Assembly: GCA_964544605.1 (NCBI GenBank)
Contig: CAZJBX010000004.1
Span: 34,053 to 98,052 of the forward strand
From: JAMIFN01 sp964544605
GTDB taxonomy: Bacteria; Pseudomonadota; Gammaproteobacteria; Burkholderiales; Burkholderiaceae_C
Direction of reading: 5' to 3'
Length of the DNA stretch: 64,000 nucleotides
The stretch's first letter is position 1. The number at the start of each line of letters is the position of its first letter. The notes beneath the pieces were generated by a model. The model made no database searches. It saw only the letters and a program-made list of their open reading frames with translations, and was not told the DNA's origin. Below, piece by piece: positions 27,814-38,620 of the stretch. The position numbers were made by a program, and so were the translations under genes.

Positions 27814-28134
27814 ATGTCTGCCTCAAACACCCCTTCTTCTTCGGCATCTGCGCTGCGCCTGAGCTTTGCGGTGCGGGCTTCGCCGGGAGCGGCGCGCACG
27901 CAATTGCAGGGTTGGTATGGGCAGGCGCTGAAGATACGGGTGGCGGCTGTGCCTGAAGACGGTGCGGCCAATCGCGCTTTGTTGCGTTGGTTGCAGCAGG
28001 CTTCAGGCGCGGTGGCGGCCGAGTTGCTCAGTGGTGGCAGTGGCCGCAATAAATTAGTGGCTTTGGATTTCGCCGAGGCTGCGCCCAGTTTAGATGCCTT
28101 GTATGAGCGCCTGCTCAATAGCAAAGTGAAGTAA
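27814..28134 (+). CDS. DUF167 (YggU) family protein
   Basis: A 106-residue protein. The family core is LKIRVAAVPEDGAANRALLRWLQQ, split here as LKIRVAAVPEDG and AANRALLRWL, plus SGGSGRNKLVAL. The role of DUF167 proteins is not settled. It is followed after 4 bases by folP, so the two are probably co-transcribed. Confidence 0.85.
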   Translation: MSASNTPSSSASALRLSFAVRASPGAARTQLQGWYGQALKIRVAAVPEDGAANRALLRWLQQASGAVAAELLSGGSGRNKLVALDFAEAAPSLDALYERLLNSKVK

Positions 28135-28138
28135 TCGC

Positions 28139-29035
28139 ATGGTGAGTCCGTCTGTATCCCCTCCTGCCCCTCTCGGCCCAAACCGCACGGCCCACCCGTT
28201 GGCGCAGTGGCAGGCAGGGCGTTTTACCCTGAGTTTGGCCCAGCCTCTCATCATGGGCATTGTCAATTGCACGCCCGACTCTTTCTCCGATGGTGGGCAG
28301 TTCAGTAGCAGCACAGCGGCCATAGCGCAGTGTGAAAAGCTGGTGCAAGAGGGCGCGGCGATTTTGGATATAGGCGCAGAGAGCACCCGCCCCGGTGCCC
28401 AGCCTCTGCCGCTGGCCGATGAGCTGGCCCGCCTGCGGCCTGTGGTGCAGGCGGCCGTCGGCATGGGGGTGGCGGTGTCGGTGGATACCTATAAGCCCGC
28501 CGTGATGCAGGCTGTGCTCGATTGGGGTGCAGACATCATCAACGATGTATGGGCTTTGCGCCAAGATGGGGCGGCCCAAGTACTGGCCCAATACCCGCAG
28601 GCGGGTGCGGTGCTGATGCACATGCACCGCCAGCCGCAAGACATGCAAATAGCGCCCATGCAGGGCCAAGCCATGCCGCAGGTGCATGATTTTTTTGTGC
28701 GGCGTTTGCAGGCTTTGGCGGCTTTGCAGGGCGGCGCTGTGCCTCGGCTTTGCTTGGATGTGGGCATTTGTTTTGGCAAAACCGTGGCACAAAATTTTGA
28801 GCTGACGGCGCATTTGTCGGCCCTGCAAGGTTTGGGCCTGCCGCTGCTGATGGGCTGGTCGCGCAAATCATCGCTGGGGGCTGTGACTGGGCTGCCCGTG
28901 GAGGAACGCCTGCTGCCCAGCGCCGTGGTGGCGGTGCTCAGCGCCCAGCAGGGCGCACACATTTTGCGTGTGCATGATGTGGCCGCCACGCGCACGGCCT
29001 TGCAAGTGTGGCAGGCCGTGGCCCAAGCCCATTGA
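28139..29035 (+). CDS. folP: dihydropteroate synthase
   Basis: A 298-residue TIM barrel that joins p-aminobenzoate to the pterin pyrophosphate in folate synthesis and is the sulfonamide target. Signatures are MGIVNCTPDSFSDGG and DIGAESTRPGA. The C-terminus has GWSRKSSLG. ATG 28139 is 5 bases past the DUF167 stop. ftsH, the usual upstream neighbour in Burkholderiales, is absent, while glmM follows as expected. Confidence 0.95.
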   Translation: MVSPSVSPPAPLGPNRTAHPLAQWQAGRFTLSLAQPLIMGIVNCTPDSFSDGGQFSSSTAAIAQCEKLVQEGAAILDIGAESTRPGAQPLPLADELARLRPVVQAAVGMGVAVSVDTYKPAVMQAVLDWGADIINDVWALRQDGAAQVLAQYPQAGAVLMHMHRQPQDMQIAPMQGQAMPQVHDFFVRRLQALAALQGGAVPRLCLDVGICFGKTVAQNFELTAHLSALQGLGLPLLMGWSRKSSLGAVTGLPVEERLLPSAVVAVLSAQQGAHILRVHDVAATRTALQVWQAVAQAH

Positions 29036-29119
29036 GGCCAGAGCTGGCGGCATAATGGCGCTTTGTTTTTAAAAGTGCAGGGCAAGCGCCACTCACATCC
29101 CGCATCAAAGGACTGCTTT

Positions 29120-30469
29120 ATGGCTCAAAAACGCCAATACTTCGGCACTGACGGCATTCGTGGCAAGGTCGGTCAGTCGCCCATTACCCCTGATTTTGCG
29201 CTGCGCCTGGCCAATGCCGTTGGCCGTGTGTTGCAAGCGGGGCAGGCGGAAGATGGCGAGCGCCTGCGGGTGCTGATTGGCAAGGACACGCGCATCTCTG
29301 GCTATTTGCTTGAAAGCGCCATGGAAAGCGGCTTTAGCGCGGCGGGCATTGATGTGGTGCTGCTTGGCCCCATTCCAACGCCTGCTGTGGCCTATTTGAC
29401 CCGCGCCATGCGGGCCGATTTGGGCGTGGTCATCAGCGCCAGCCACAACCCCTATGACGACAACGGCATCAAATTCTTCAATGCCGTGGGCAATAAGCTC
29501 AGCGATGAATGGGAACTGGCGGTGGAGGCCGAGCTGGCTGGGGCGCTGCACTGCGTGCCTTCAGCCGCCTTGGGCAAGGCCATGCGCATGGATGATGCGG
29601 CGGGCCGCTACATTGAATTTTGCAAATCCACTTTTGCCAACGAGCTGGATCTCAAAGGCTTGCGCATGGTGGTGGACTCGGCCCACGGCGCGGCCTACCA
29701 AACAGCGCCACGGGTGTTCCATGAGCTGGGCGCGGATGTGATTGAAATCGGCAACAAGCCCAATGGCCTCAACATCAACGACGGCGTGGGCGCGACTGCA
29801 CCCGATGCCTTGCTCAAAGCCGTGCTGGCCAATAAGGCCGATTACGGCGTGGCCTTGGATGGCGATGCCGATCGCCTGCAATTGGTAGATGCCACGGGGC
29901 GTTTGTTCAATGGCGATGAGCTGCTCTACGCCATGGCCCTCGATCGCATCAATCAAGGCCAAGCTGTGCCTGGCGTGGTCGGCACGCTGATGACGAATAT
30001 GGCTGTAGAGCTGGCCTTGGCCGAGCGCGGTATGCGCCTGATTCGGGCCCAAGTGGGCGACCGCTATGTGCTGGAGCAAATGCAGGCCGAGGGCTGGTTG
30101 CTGGGCGGCGAGAGCTCGGGCCACCTGCTGGCGCTGGATCAGCACTCTACTGGCGACGGCACCATTGCCGCGCTGCAAGTGCTGCAAGCCGTGCGCCGCA
30201 GTGGGCAGAGTTTGGCCGATTTGCTGCAAGGTCTGACCTTATTCCCGCAAACCATGATCAATGTGCGCCTTTACCCCGACACCCCGCCGTGGGAGGCCAA
30301 CACACAACTGCTGGCCAAAAAAGCCGAGGTGGAAGCCGCCTTGGGGCAAACAGGGCGTGTGCTCATTCGCGCCAGCGGCACCGAGCCGCTGCTGCGCATC
30401 ATGGTGGAAGCACAAGACGCCGAGCAAGCCCAGCGCCACGCCCAAGCCCTGGCCGACAGCGTGCAATAA
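29120..30469 (+). CDS. glmM: phosphoglucosamine mutase
   Basis: A 449-residue enzyme that turns glucosamine-6-phosphate into glucosamine-1-phosphate for UDP-GlcNAc. The phosphoserine loop is VISASHNPYDDNG, the Mg loop is LDGDADRLQ, and the sugar loop is GGESSGHLL. The C-terminal RASGTEPLLRIMVE binds phosphate. ATG 29120 follows AAAGGA; the frame back to 29063 is not supported. Confidence 0.96.
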   Translation: MAQKRQYFGTDGIRGKVGQSPITPDFALRLANAVGRVLQAGQAEDGERLRVLIGKDTRISGYLLESAMESGFSAAGIDVVLLGPIPTPAVAYLTRAMRADLGVVISASHNPYDDNGIKFFNAVGNKLSDEWELAVEAELAGALHCVPSAALGKAMRMDDAAGRYIEFCKSTFANELDLKGLRMVVDSAHGAAYQTAPRVFHELGADVIEIGNKPNGLNINDGVGATAPDALLKAVLANKADYGVALDGDADRLQLVDATGRLFNGDELLYAMALDRINQGQAVPGVVGTLMTNMAVELALAERGMRLIRAQVGDRYVLEQMQAEGWLLGGESSGHLLALDQHSTGDGTIAALQVLQAVRRSGQSLADLLQGLTLFPQTMINVRLYPDTPPWEANTQLLAKKAEVEAALGQTGRVLIRASGTEPLLRIMVEAQDAEQAQRHAQALADSVQ

Positions 30470-30489
30470 GCGCCTTACACTAAGCGCCT

Positions 30490-32382
30490 ATGTCTGCATC
30501 ACTCGTTCTCGCCCGCAAATACCGCCCCAAAAGCTTTCTTGAAATGGTGGGCCAAGACACCGTGGTGCGTGCCCTCAGCAATGCGCTAGAGAGCCGCCGC
30601 CTGCACCACGCCTACCTCTTTACGGGCACACGCGGCGTGGGCAAAACCACGGTCTCGCGCATTCTGGCCAAATCGCTCAACTGCGTTGGCCCTGATGGCC
30701 AAGGCGACATCACGCCCCAGCCCTGCGGCCAGTGCGAACCCTGCCGCGCCATTGATGCGGGGCGCTTTGTGGACTACACCGAGCTGGACGCGGCCAGCAA
30801 CCGCAGCGTGGCCGAAATGCAAGCCCTGCTGGAGCAGGCGGTCTATAAACCCGTTGAAGGGCGCTTCAAAGTCTTCATGATTGACGAGGTGCACATGCTC
30901 TCGGGCCATGCCTTTAACGCCATGCTCAAAACGCTGGAAGAGCCGCCCGAATACCTCACCTTTGTACTCGCCACGACTGACCCGCACAAAGTCCCCGTCA
31001 CGGTGCTCAGCCGCTGCCTGCAATTCAATCTGCGCCCCATTGCGCCTGAAACCGTGCAAGAGCATTTGCACACCGTGCTCACGCAAGAGGGCGTGCAGGC
31101 CGAGGCTGGCGCACTCAAACTGCTGGGCAAAGCGGCGCAAGGCTCTATGCGTGATGCCCTGAGCCTGACCGACCAAGCCTTGGCCTTTTCTGCCGGTGAT
31201 TTGAGCGAAACAGGCGTGCGCCAAATGCTGGGTGCGGTCGATAGCAGCTACATCTATGAGCTGATTGAGGCTTTGGCCCACGGCAATGGGCAAGTGGTGG
31301 TGGCCACCGTGGATGCCCTGCGGCGCGATGGCCTATCGGCCGCTCACGCCCTAGAAGACATGGCCAGCGTGCTGCAAAAAATGGCCGTTTATCAGGCGCT
31401 GGGGCAAACCCCGCCCGATTTGGACAGCGACGAAGCCCGCATAGCGGCCTTGGCCGCCGCCCTGCCGCCCGATGAAACGCAATTGCTCTACAGCTTGGTC
31501 ATCCATGGCCGTGCCGAGCTGGGCTTGGCCCCAGACGAATACGCCGGCCTGTGCATGAGCTTGCTGCGCCTGTTCGCCTTCAAACCCGATGGCTTTAGGC
31601 CGCAAACTGGCCCCCTTCCCACCCCAAGCCCAGTGGCCGAGGCTGAAAAAAAAACGCCTGAAATAAGCCCAGCGCCTGCTGCGCCGATTCCCGCCCCTGT
31701 GCCTGTGGCCCCTGCGCCCGCTGCCACACCTGCTGCGGAAGCTGAGCCGACAGCCCCAGCGCCTGCTGAGCCAGAATCGCAGCCAGAGCCGAAGCCAGAA
31801 GCAAAACCTGAAGCCCAAACTCAGGCCCAGCCTGCCGCCGCCGCCCTGCCAGAAGCTGCGGCCCAAGCAGATGCAGGGACAGAAGCTGAGGCCCAAGCCC
31901 AACCCGCCGCCCTGCGCCTGCCCGTGCGCGACATGGGCGAAGGCTCGGCCCGCCTAGACCAAGCCCGCGATGCCCCCGGCGACCCCGCCGCCCACGCCCG
32001 CTGGCTGGAGCTGGTGCAGCAACTGCTGGACGCCGACTTGCTGCAAGCCCTCACACGCGAGCTGGCCGTGCAATCCGAATGCCTTGAACTCAGCGCCGAC
32101 TGGTGTCGCCTCAAAATCGAACGCAGCACCTTGCAAAGCGAGCAACTGCGCGAGCGCCTTGAAGCAGCCTTGGCCGAGCTGGGCCAGCCCATGCGCCTGC
32201 GGCTGGAGCTGGGCGCGGTGCAAGGCAGCCACAGCCAGCGCCAAAGCGCCGCCGCCAACGCCTTGCAGCAGCAAGCGGAGGCCGAATTTGCGGCCCTGCC
32301 CTTGGTGCAGCACTTGCAGCAAGAATGGGGCGGCAAAATCATCGCAGGCAGCGTGCAGCCACGGCCTGCGGCCAGCGCTTAA
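30490..32382 (+). CDS. dnaX: DNA polymerase III subunits gamma and tau
   Basis: A 630-residue clamp-loader ATPase. Walker A is GTRGVGKTTVSR, the zinc module includes CGQCEPC, Walker B is FMIDEVHML and the sensor region is SRCLQFNLRP. Residues ~385-480 are a Pro/Ala/Glu linker, and the C-terminal ~150 residues match tau's polymerase/helicase-binding part. An A9 run at codons 386-389 is a likely slippage site for making a short gamma form. It is followed by ybaB. Confidence 0.95.
   Translation: MSASLVLARKYRPKSFLEMVGQDTVVRALSNALESRRLHHAYLFTGTRGVGKTTVSRILAKSLNCVGPDGQGDITPQPCGQCEPCRAIDAGRFVDYTELDAASNRSVAEMQALLEQAVYKPVEGRFKVFMIDEVHMLSGHAFNAMLKTLEEPPEYLTFVLATTDPHKVPVTVLSRCLQFNLRPIAPETVQEHLHTVLTQEGVQAEAGALKLLGKAAQGSMRDALSLTDQALAFSAGDLSETGVRQMLGAVDSSYIYELIEALAHGNGQVVVATVDALRRDGLSAAHALEDMASVLQKMAVYQALGQTPPDLDSDEARIAALAAALPPDETQLLYSLVIHGRAELGLAPDEYAGLCMSLLRLFAFKPDGFRPQTGPLPTPSPVAEAEKKTPEISPAPAAPIPAPVPVAPAPAATPAAEAEPTAPAPAEPESQPEPKPEAKPEAQTQAQPAAAALPEAAAQADAGTEAEAQAQPAALRLPVRDMGEGSARLDQARDAPGDPAAHARWLELVQQLLDADLLQALTRELAVQSECLELSADWCRLKIERSTLQSEQLRERLEAALAELGQPMRLRLELGAVQGSHSQRQSAAANALQQQAEAEFAALPLVQHLQQEWGGKIIAGSVQPRPAASA
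31645..31666 (+). promoter_or_regulatory. A9 slippage (frameshift) site in dnaX
   Basis: Nine A at 31646-31654 are read GAA-AAA-AAA-A. In the -1 frame a TGA occurs at 31659-31661 and in the +1 frame a TAA at 31664-31666. Slippage of polymerase or ribosome in either direction therefore ends the protein near residue 390, the place expected for gamma. Confidence 0.6.
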
Positions 32383-32467
32383 AGCGGCTCACCCCCAGCT
32401 CGGCAGCCACTTCAGCCTAAAATACGCCCACTTTTTGCCCCCCTCACACAGCCCTTTAGGAAACACC

Positions 32468-32803
32468 ATGTTCAATAAAAATCAACTCGCTGGCCTCATG
32501 AAGCAAGCGCAGGCCATGCAAGACAATATGAAAAAAGCGCAAGACGAACTGGCGCAAATGGAAGTCACAGGCGAAGCTGGCTCAGGCGCGGTCAAAGTCA
32601 CCATCACTGGCAAACACCAAGTGCGCCGTGTTGAAATTGACGACAGCCTCATCGTGCCTGAAGACAAAGACATGCTTGAAGACCTGATTGCCACCGCCTT
32701 CAACGATGCCGCCAAAAAGGTGGAAGAGCTCAACGACAGCCGCATGAAGCAAATCGGCGTGCCCAATATGAACCTGCCCAGCGGCTTCAAAATGCCGTTT
32801 TAA
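32468..32803 (+). CDS. ybaB: YbaB/EbfC nucleoid-associated protein
   Basis: A 111-residue protein with the family pattern: an N-terminal helix rich in Gln/Met (LMKQAQAMQDNMKKAQDELA), a beta-centre (VKVTITGKHQVRRVEIDDSL) and a C-terminal LPSGFKMPF. It binds DNA as a dimer. AGGAAAC precedes the ATG. It stands behind dnaX as usual, but recR, its usual next neighbour, is missing here. Confidence 0.93.
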   Translation: MFNKNQLAGLMKQAQAMQDNMKKAQDELAQMEVTGEAGSGAVKVTITGKHQVRRVEIDDSLIVPEDKDMLEDLIATAFNDAAKKVEELNDSRMKQIGVPNMNLPSGFKMPF

Positions 32804-32837
32804 AGCGGGTTTCTCAAGCCCTTACGCCCGCAGAAGA

Positions 32838-32860
32838 ACGCCCCGCAGAGGGCGTTTTTT
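32838..32860 (+). terminator. intrinsic terminator after ybaB
   Basis: Arms ACGCCC and GGGCGT with a six-base loop, followed by T6. Confidence 0.8.
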
Positions 32861-32882
32861 CATGGCTGCAAAGTACGCAGCC

Positions 32883-34436
32883 TCAACGCCGCAGCAGGCG
32901 CTTGATGGGAAAGCCCAGCAGCAGCAAGGTGGCAAAGTAGGCCACGGCCACGGCCGCAATCACGCCGAGCAAGGAAGTTAAACGCCATAAGGCGTTGAAT
33001 TCGGCCCAATTGAGGTGCTGCTGCACCCACCACAGCAGGCCACTGAGCACGGCGGTGGCCAGCACAATTTGCAGCGCGGTTTTGGCCCAGCCTGGCTCGG
33101 GGCGGTAGCTGCCACGGCGAATCAGGCCCAGCAGCAGCCAACTGGCGTTGAGCAAAGCGCCCAGGCTGATGGTGAGGGTGAGGGCGGCGTGCTGCCACAG
33201 CGGCACCAGCAGCACATTCAGGCACTGCGTAAAAATCAAGACCACCACGGCGATTTTGACGGGGGTTTTCATATCGCCTTGGGCAAAGTAGGCGGGGGCC
33301 AGCACCTTGATGGCGACCAAACCCAGCAGGCCAATGCCATAGCCCATGAGCGAGCGCGTGACTTGGGCCACATCGTTGGCGCTGAATTTGCCGTAGTGGA
33401 ACAAGGTTTCCACCAGCGGCGCGCCAAACAGCAGCAGCGCCGCAGCGCAGGGCAGGGCAAACAGCAGCACCAAGCGCAGGCCCCAGTCAATCATGCTGGA
33501 ATAAGCCTGCGTATCGCCCGCGCCACGGGCGGCGGCCAGCTTGGGCATGAGCACCACGCCCAAGGCCACGCCCAGTAAGGCGGTGGGGAATTCCATGAGG
33601 CGGTCGGAATAGCTGAGCCAACTGACCGAGCCGGCGGGCAAATAGGATGCGATTTGGGTGTTGATGAGCAAAGAGATTTGCGCCACGCTCACGCCCAGCA
33701 CGGCGGGCAGCATCAGGCCCAAAATGCGCTGCGTGTCCTCATGCCGCCATGCCGCCCAAATACGCTTGGGACTCAGCGCAATGCGGGGCAACATGCCAAT
33801 GTGCCACAGCGCCCACAGTTGCATACTCAGTTGCGCCACGCCGCCCGCCATCACGCCGATGGCCAAGGCGTAAATCGGCTCTATGCCCATGCCCTGCAAA
33901 TAAGGCGCGCCCCACCACATGGCGGCAATCATGCACACATTCAGCAGCACAGGGGTGAAGGCGGGCACGGCAAATTTGCCCCAGGTATTGAGCACCCCAG
34001 CGGCCAGCGAGACAAAGGAGATAAAGCCGATATAGGGCATCATCCAGCGCGTCATCACCACGGCGGCGTGGTGGCCATCAGCGGGCAGGCCACTGGCCAA
34101 GGCCAGCACCAAAAGTGGCGCCGCCAATACGCCTGCGGCAGACACCAACAGCAGCACCCAAAACAGCACTGTGGCCACTTGGTTGAGCATGATGCGGGTG
34201 CGTTCAATGCCGTGGGCCTCGCGGGTGGCGGCCAGGGTGGGCACAAAAGCCTGCGAAAACGCGCCTTCAGCAAACAGGCGGCGCAGCAAATTCGGCATCC
34301 GAAAGGCCACATGGAAGGCGTCGGTCAAGGCGCTGGCACCAAAAATACTGGCCAGCAGCACATCGCGCCCATAGCCGGTGATGCGTGAGAGCAGGGTCAG
34401 GCCAGAGACCAAAGAGGCGGATTTGAAAAGACTCAT
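32883..34436 (-). CDS. murJ: lipid II flippase MurJ
   Basis: A 517-residue membrane protein with about 14 hydrophobic segments, normal for MurJ/MviN. The N-terminus LVSGLTLLSRITGYGRDVLLA and the nearby FRMPNLLRRLFAEGAFSQAFVP are the strongest family marks. It flips the peptidoglycan precursor lipid II to the periplasm. It is transcribed divergently from the methyltransferase gene at 34605. Confidence 0.95.
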   Translation of the reverse strand: MSLFKSASLVSGLTLLSRITGYGRDVLLASIFGASALTDAFHVAFRMPNLLRRLFAEGAFSQAFVPTLAATREAHGIERTRIMLNQVATVLFWVLLLVSAAGVLAAPLLVLALASGLPADGHHAAVVMTRWMMPYIGFISFVSLAAGVLNTWGKFAVPAFTPVLLNVCMIAAMWWGAPYLQGMGIEPIYALAIGVMAGGVAQLSMQLWALWHIGMLPRIALSPKRIWAAWRHEDTQRILGLMLPAVLGVSVAQISLLINTQIASYLPAGSVSWLSYSDRLMEFPTALLGVALGVVLMPKLAAARGAGDTQAYSSMIDWGLRLVLLFALPCAAALLLFGAPLVETLFHYGKFSANDVAQVTRSLMGYGIGLLGLVAIKVLAPAYFAQGDMKTPVKIAVVVLIFTQCLNVLLVPLWQHAALTLTISLGALLNASWLLLGLIRRGSYRPEPGWAKTALQIVLATAVLSGLLWWVQQHLNWAEFNALWRLTSLLGVIAAVAVAYFATLLLLGFPIKRLLRR

Positions 34437-34604
34437 AGAGCAGGCGCAGGGCCAAGAAAAAATGGGGCGCAGTGGCGCGAAAGGCCAAATTCTAGCCCTG
34501 CGGCGCAGCCTGGCCTTGCGGCTGGGCAGACAAGGCCAAAGGGTAGAATGGGCGCTTTCCCTTTTTGCTTCAATTGCTGGCGTTCACACGCCTGAGTTTT
34601 TGCC

Positions 34605-35273
34605 ATGATGACTGCCGTAATGGACGCCCAGCGCGCCCGCCACTATGCCCTAGAGCAGCAATTTCGCCCCTGGATGCCCGTCAGCCAAGCCCAAGCCGAT
34701 GCCTTTTTGAGCACGCCGCGCGAGGCTTTTTTGCCTGCCGAGGCGCAGCACCGCGCCTACAGCGACATCGACGACCTGCCCTTGGGCGCGGGGCAAACCG
34801 CCCTCAGCCCCAAAGTGCAAATGCGCTTGATTGCGGATTTGCAGCTCAAGCCCAGCGACCATGTTTTGCAAATTGGCGCAGGCACGGGCTATATGACGGC
34901 GCTGATGGCGAAAATGGCCGCCAAAGTCACGGCCTATGAATGCGAGAGCGAGCTGGCGCAAACTGCCCGCATCCATCTGTTGCAAGCGCAAATTGAAAAC
35001 GCCCAAGTGTTGGCCGCCGATGTGCGCCAAAGCACGGTCTCTGGCCAGTTTGATGCCATTGTGTTCTGTGGCGCAGTGGGCGCAGTGCCAACCGAATGGC
35101 TGGCCCGCCTCAAACCCGGTGGCCGTTTGGCGGCGATTGTGGGCCAAGCGCCCATGATGCGTGCCCACCTCCACCAACGCGAGGGCGATGCCCAGCCCAC
35201 TTGCAAACAAGGCTGGGATACCTTGGCCCCCTATCTGCAGGGCTTTGCGCCTGTGGCGGCCTTCAGTCTGTAA
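34605..35273 (+). CDS. protein-L-isoaspartate O-methyltransferase family protein
   Basis: A 222-residue SAM-dependent methyltransferase. SAM motif I is VLQIGAGTGYMTALMAKM, and the PCMT substrate loop PLGAGQTALSPKVQMRLI is recognisable, though the usual GQTIS is GQTALS. It may repair isoaspartyl residues or be a paralogue with another substrate. ATG is at 34605; ATG 34620 is a possible alternative. A rhodanese gene follows after 14 bases. Confidence 0.8.
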   Translation: MMTAVMDAQRARHYALEQQFRPWMPVSQAQADAFLSTPREAFLPAEAQHRAYSDIDDLPLGAGQTALSPKVQMRLIADLQLKPSDHVLQIGAGTGYMTALMAKMAAKVTAYECESELAQTARIHLLQAQIENAQVLAADVRQSTVSGQFDAIVFCGAVGAVPTEWLARLKPGGRLAAIVGQAPMMRAHLHQREGDAQPTCKQGWDTLAPYLQGFAPVAAFSL

Positions 35274-35287
35274 ACGACCCCCGCACC

Positions 35288-35650
35288 ATGTCGATTTTGC
35301 AACTGCACCCTGGCCAACTGGCCCAGTGGCCCCAGCAATTGCCCGCTGGCAGCCAAGTGCTGCTGCTGGATGTGCGCGAGGGCTGGGAGCTGGAGCTGGC
35401 CCATGCCCAGCACCACACACAGTTCAAGCACCTGCACATCCCCCTGTTTATGCTGCCGCACCGCTGGCAAGAGCTCGATAGCCTACTGCGAGAGCAGCCC
35501 CATACCGTGCTGGCCTGCCTGTGTCACCACGGCGCGCGCAGTATGCAGGCGGCCTATTTTTTGCAGCGCCAAGGGGTGGGGCCTTTGGCCAATATCGTCG
35601 GCGGGGTCGATGCTTGGGCGCAGTTTGATCCGCAAATCGGCGTTTATTGA
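35288..35650 (+). CDS. rhodanese-like domain protein
   Basis: A 120-residue single-domain rhodanese. The CH2A-like VLLLDVREGWELELAH and the active loop CHHGARSM, with the persulfide-forming cysteine, are present. It probably transfers sulfane sulfur. It starts 15 bases after the methyltransferase stop, and its end overlaps the region just before the MscS-type gene. Confidence 0.88.
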   Translation: MSILQLHPGQLAQWPQQLPAGSQVLLLDVREGWELELAHAQHHTQFKHLHIPLFMLPHRWQELDSLLREQPHTVLACLCHHGARSMQAAYFLQRQGVGPLANIVGGVDAWAQFDPQIGVY

Positions 35651-35664
35651 AAAGGCTACTGAGC

Positions 35665-36333
35665 ATGTCACGCTTGCATCAACTTTTTCCTGTTTGGGCC
35701 ACTGAGTGGCTGGATGTGCTTGTGCCTGCCACGCAAATTGCCATCACCGTGCTGCTGGCCATTGCCCTGCATTACGGCCTGCGCCGCTTGATTGGGCAGG
35801 CGGGGCGACGCTACAACTGGCCGCTGGAGCTGGTGGTGCCTGTCAAAGGCTTGGTGCGCTGGTTCATCATTGCCGTGACTGTGCTGGTTTGCCTTGAGAT
35901 GCTGGGAGTGAGCGCCATGGTGCTGTGGACGGCCTTCTCTGGCTTTGCCGCCGTGGGCGCGGTGGCCTTTTTTGCCGCCTGGAGCGTGCTCTCCAACTTC
36001 TTTTGCACCTTTTTGATTTTTGCCGTGCGGCCCTACCGCTTGGGCGACACGATTGAGGTGCTGGACGCACTGGACAAAACGGGTGTGCGCGGCCGCGTCG
36101 TTGATATCAATATGGTTTACACCACATTGGAAGCTGGGCCGAATGAGCTGGGCGAGCGCAGCTTGGTGCAATTGCCCAATATCTTCGCCTTCCAAAAAGC
36201 TGTGCGCCGCATCCTCAACCCCAAGCCCTTGCCGCAAGAGCAGGGCATATTGGGCGGCAGCCAGCCTCAGGTCGGCCTGCCTGCTGCGGGAGGCGCAGCC
36301 GCTGGCACCGAGGCCGAGGCCGCAGGGGTTTGA
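35665..36333 (+). CDS. small MscS-type mechanosensitive channel
   Basis: A 222-residue membrane protein with about three transmembrane helices, then a short beta-domain. The pore-helix region FSGFAAVGAVAFFAAWSVLSNF resembles the MscS TM3, and RPYRLGDTIEVL follows as in the beta-domain. It lacks the long C-terminal domain of E. coli MscS. I chose ATG 35665 with AAAAGG upstream rather than TTG 35647. The C-terminus is Gly/Ala-rich and possibly disordered. Confidence 0.8.
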   Translation: MSRLHQLFPVWATEWLDVLVPATQIAITVLLAIALHYGLRRLIGQAGRRYNWPLELVVPVKGLVRWFIIAVTVLVCLEMLGVSAMVLWTAFSGFAAVGAVAFFAAWSVLSNFFCTFLIFAVRPYRLGDTIEVLDALDKTGVRGRVVDINMVYTTLEAGPNELGERSLVQLPNIFAFQKAVRRILNPKPLPQEQGILGGSQPQVGLPAAGGAAAGTEAEAAGV

Positions 36334-36375
36334 GGCCGCTTGCCCCTACAGAAAGGCAGATTTTCACACTTTGGC

Positions 36376-36400
36376 CCTTGAAAGCGTGAAAAAAGCCCAT
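36376..36400 (+). promoter_or_regulatory. sigma-32-type heat-shock promoter of groESL
   Basis: A CCTTGAAA -35 and a CCCAT -10 lie 12 bases apart, matching the sigma-32 consensus. The CIRCE operator starts 5 bases later. Confidence 0.7.
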
Positions 36401-36404
36401 ATCA

Positions 36405-36431
36405 TTAGCACTCGACGGGCCAGAGTGCTAA
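36405..36431 (+). promoter_or_regulatory. CIRCE operator (HrcA binding site)
   Basis: A perfect TTAGCACTC-N9-GAGTGCTAA inverted repeat, 57 bases before groES. HrcA repressor control is expected. Confidence 0.97.
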
Positions 36432-36488
36432 CAAAGCGCGGCTGCGCCCGCATTTCTCTCCCTTTTTTTCATTCTTAGGAGCTTTCAA

Positions 36489-36776
36489 GTGAAACTGCGT
36501 CCTCTTGCTGATCGCGTGATTGTCAAACGCCTCGAAAACGAAACCAAAACCGCCTCTGGCATCGTCATCCCTGACAACGCCGCCGAAAAACCCGACCAAG
36601 GCGAAGTGCTGGCCGTCGGCCCCGGCAAAACCAATGACAAAGGCGAACTGGTGGCCATGAATGTGAAAGTCGGCGACCGCGTTTTGTTCGGCAAATACTC
36701 TGGCCAAAGCGTCAAAGTCGATGGCGAAGAACTGCTCGTCATGAAAGAAGACGACCTCTTTGCTGTGGTCGAATAA
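36489..36776 (+). CDS. groES: co-chaperonin GroES
   Basis: A 95-residue protein starting MKLRPLADRVIVKR, with the mobile loop ENETKTASGIVIPD. It caps the GroEL ring. It has a CIRCE operator and a sigma-32-like promoter in front and is followed by groEL after 57 bases. Confidence 0.97.
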   Translation: MKLRPLADRVIVKRLENETKTASGIVIPDNAAEKPDQGEVLAVGPGKTNDKGELVAMNVKVGDRVLFGKYSGQSVKVDGEELLVMKEDDLFAVVE

Positions 36777-36833
36777 GTCGCCCCATCGGCCACTTTTCCC
36801 TCTTGAACTCAATAACCTTTAAGGAATCTCAAC

Positions 36834-38471
<1,638 letters not shown>

Positions 38472-38516
38472 ATCACGCCCCTGTGTTGGGCTTGGCTTGA
38501 CAAGCCCGCAAGAGAA

Positions 38517-38541
38517 AACCCAGCTCAGGCTGGGTTTTTTT
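38517..38541 (+). terminator. intrinsic terminator of groESL
   Basis: Arms AACCCAGC and GCTGGGTT with loop TCAG, followed by T7. Confidence 0.9.
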
Positions 38542-38563
38542 GTGCCTGCTGTGTGCTGGGGGA

Positions 38564-38593
38564 AGAAAAAAACCAGCCCGTGCAGGGCTGGTT
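38564..38593 (-). terminator. intrinsic terminator of metK
   Basis: Read on the minus strand, arms AACCAGCCC and GGGCTGGTT with a five-base loop are followed by a T7 run. Confidence 0.9.
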
Positions 38594-38620
38594 CTCGCTT
38601 GGGCTGGGTGTTGCCGTGCC

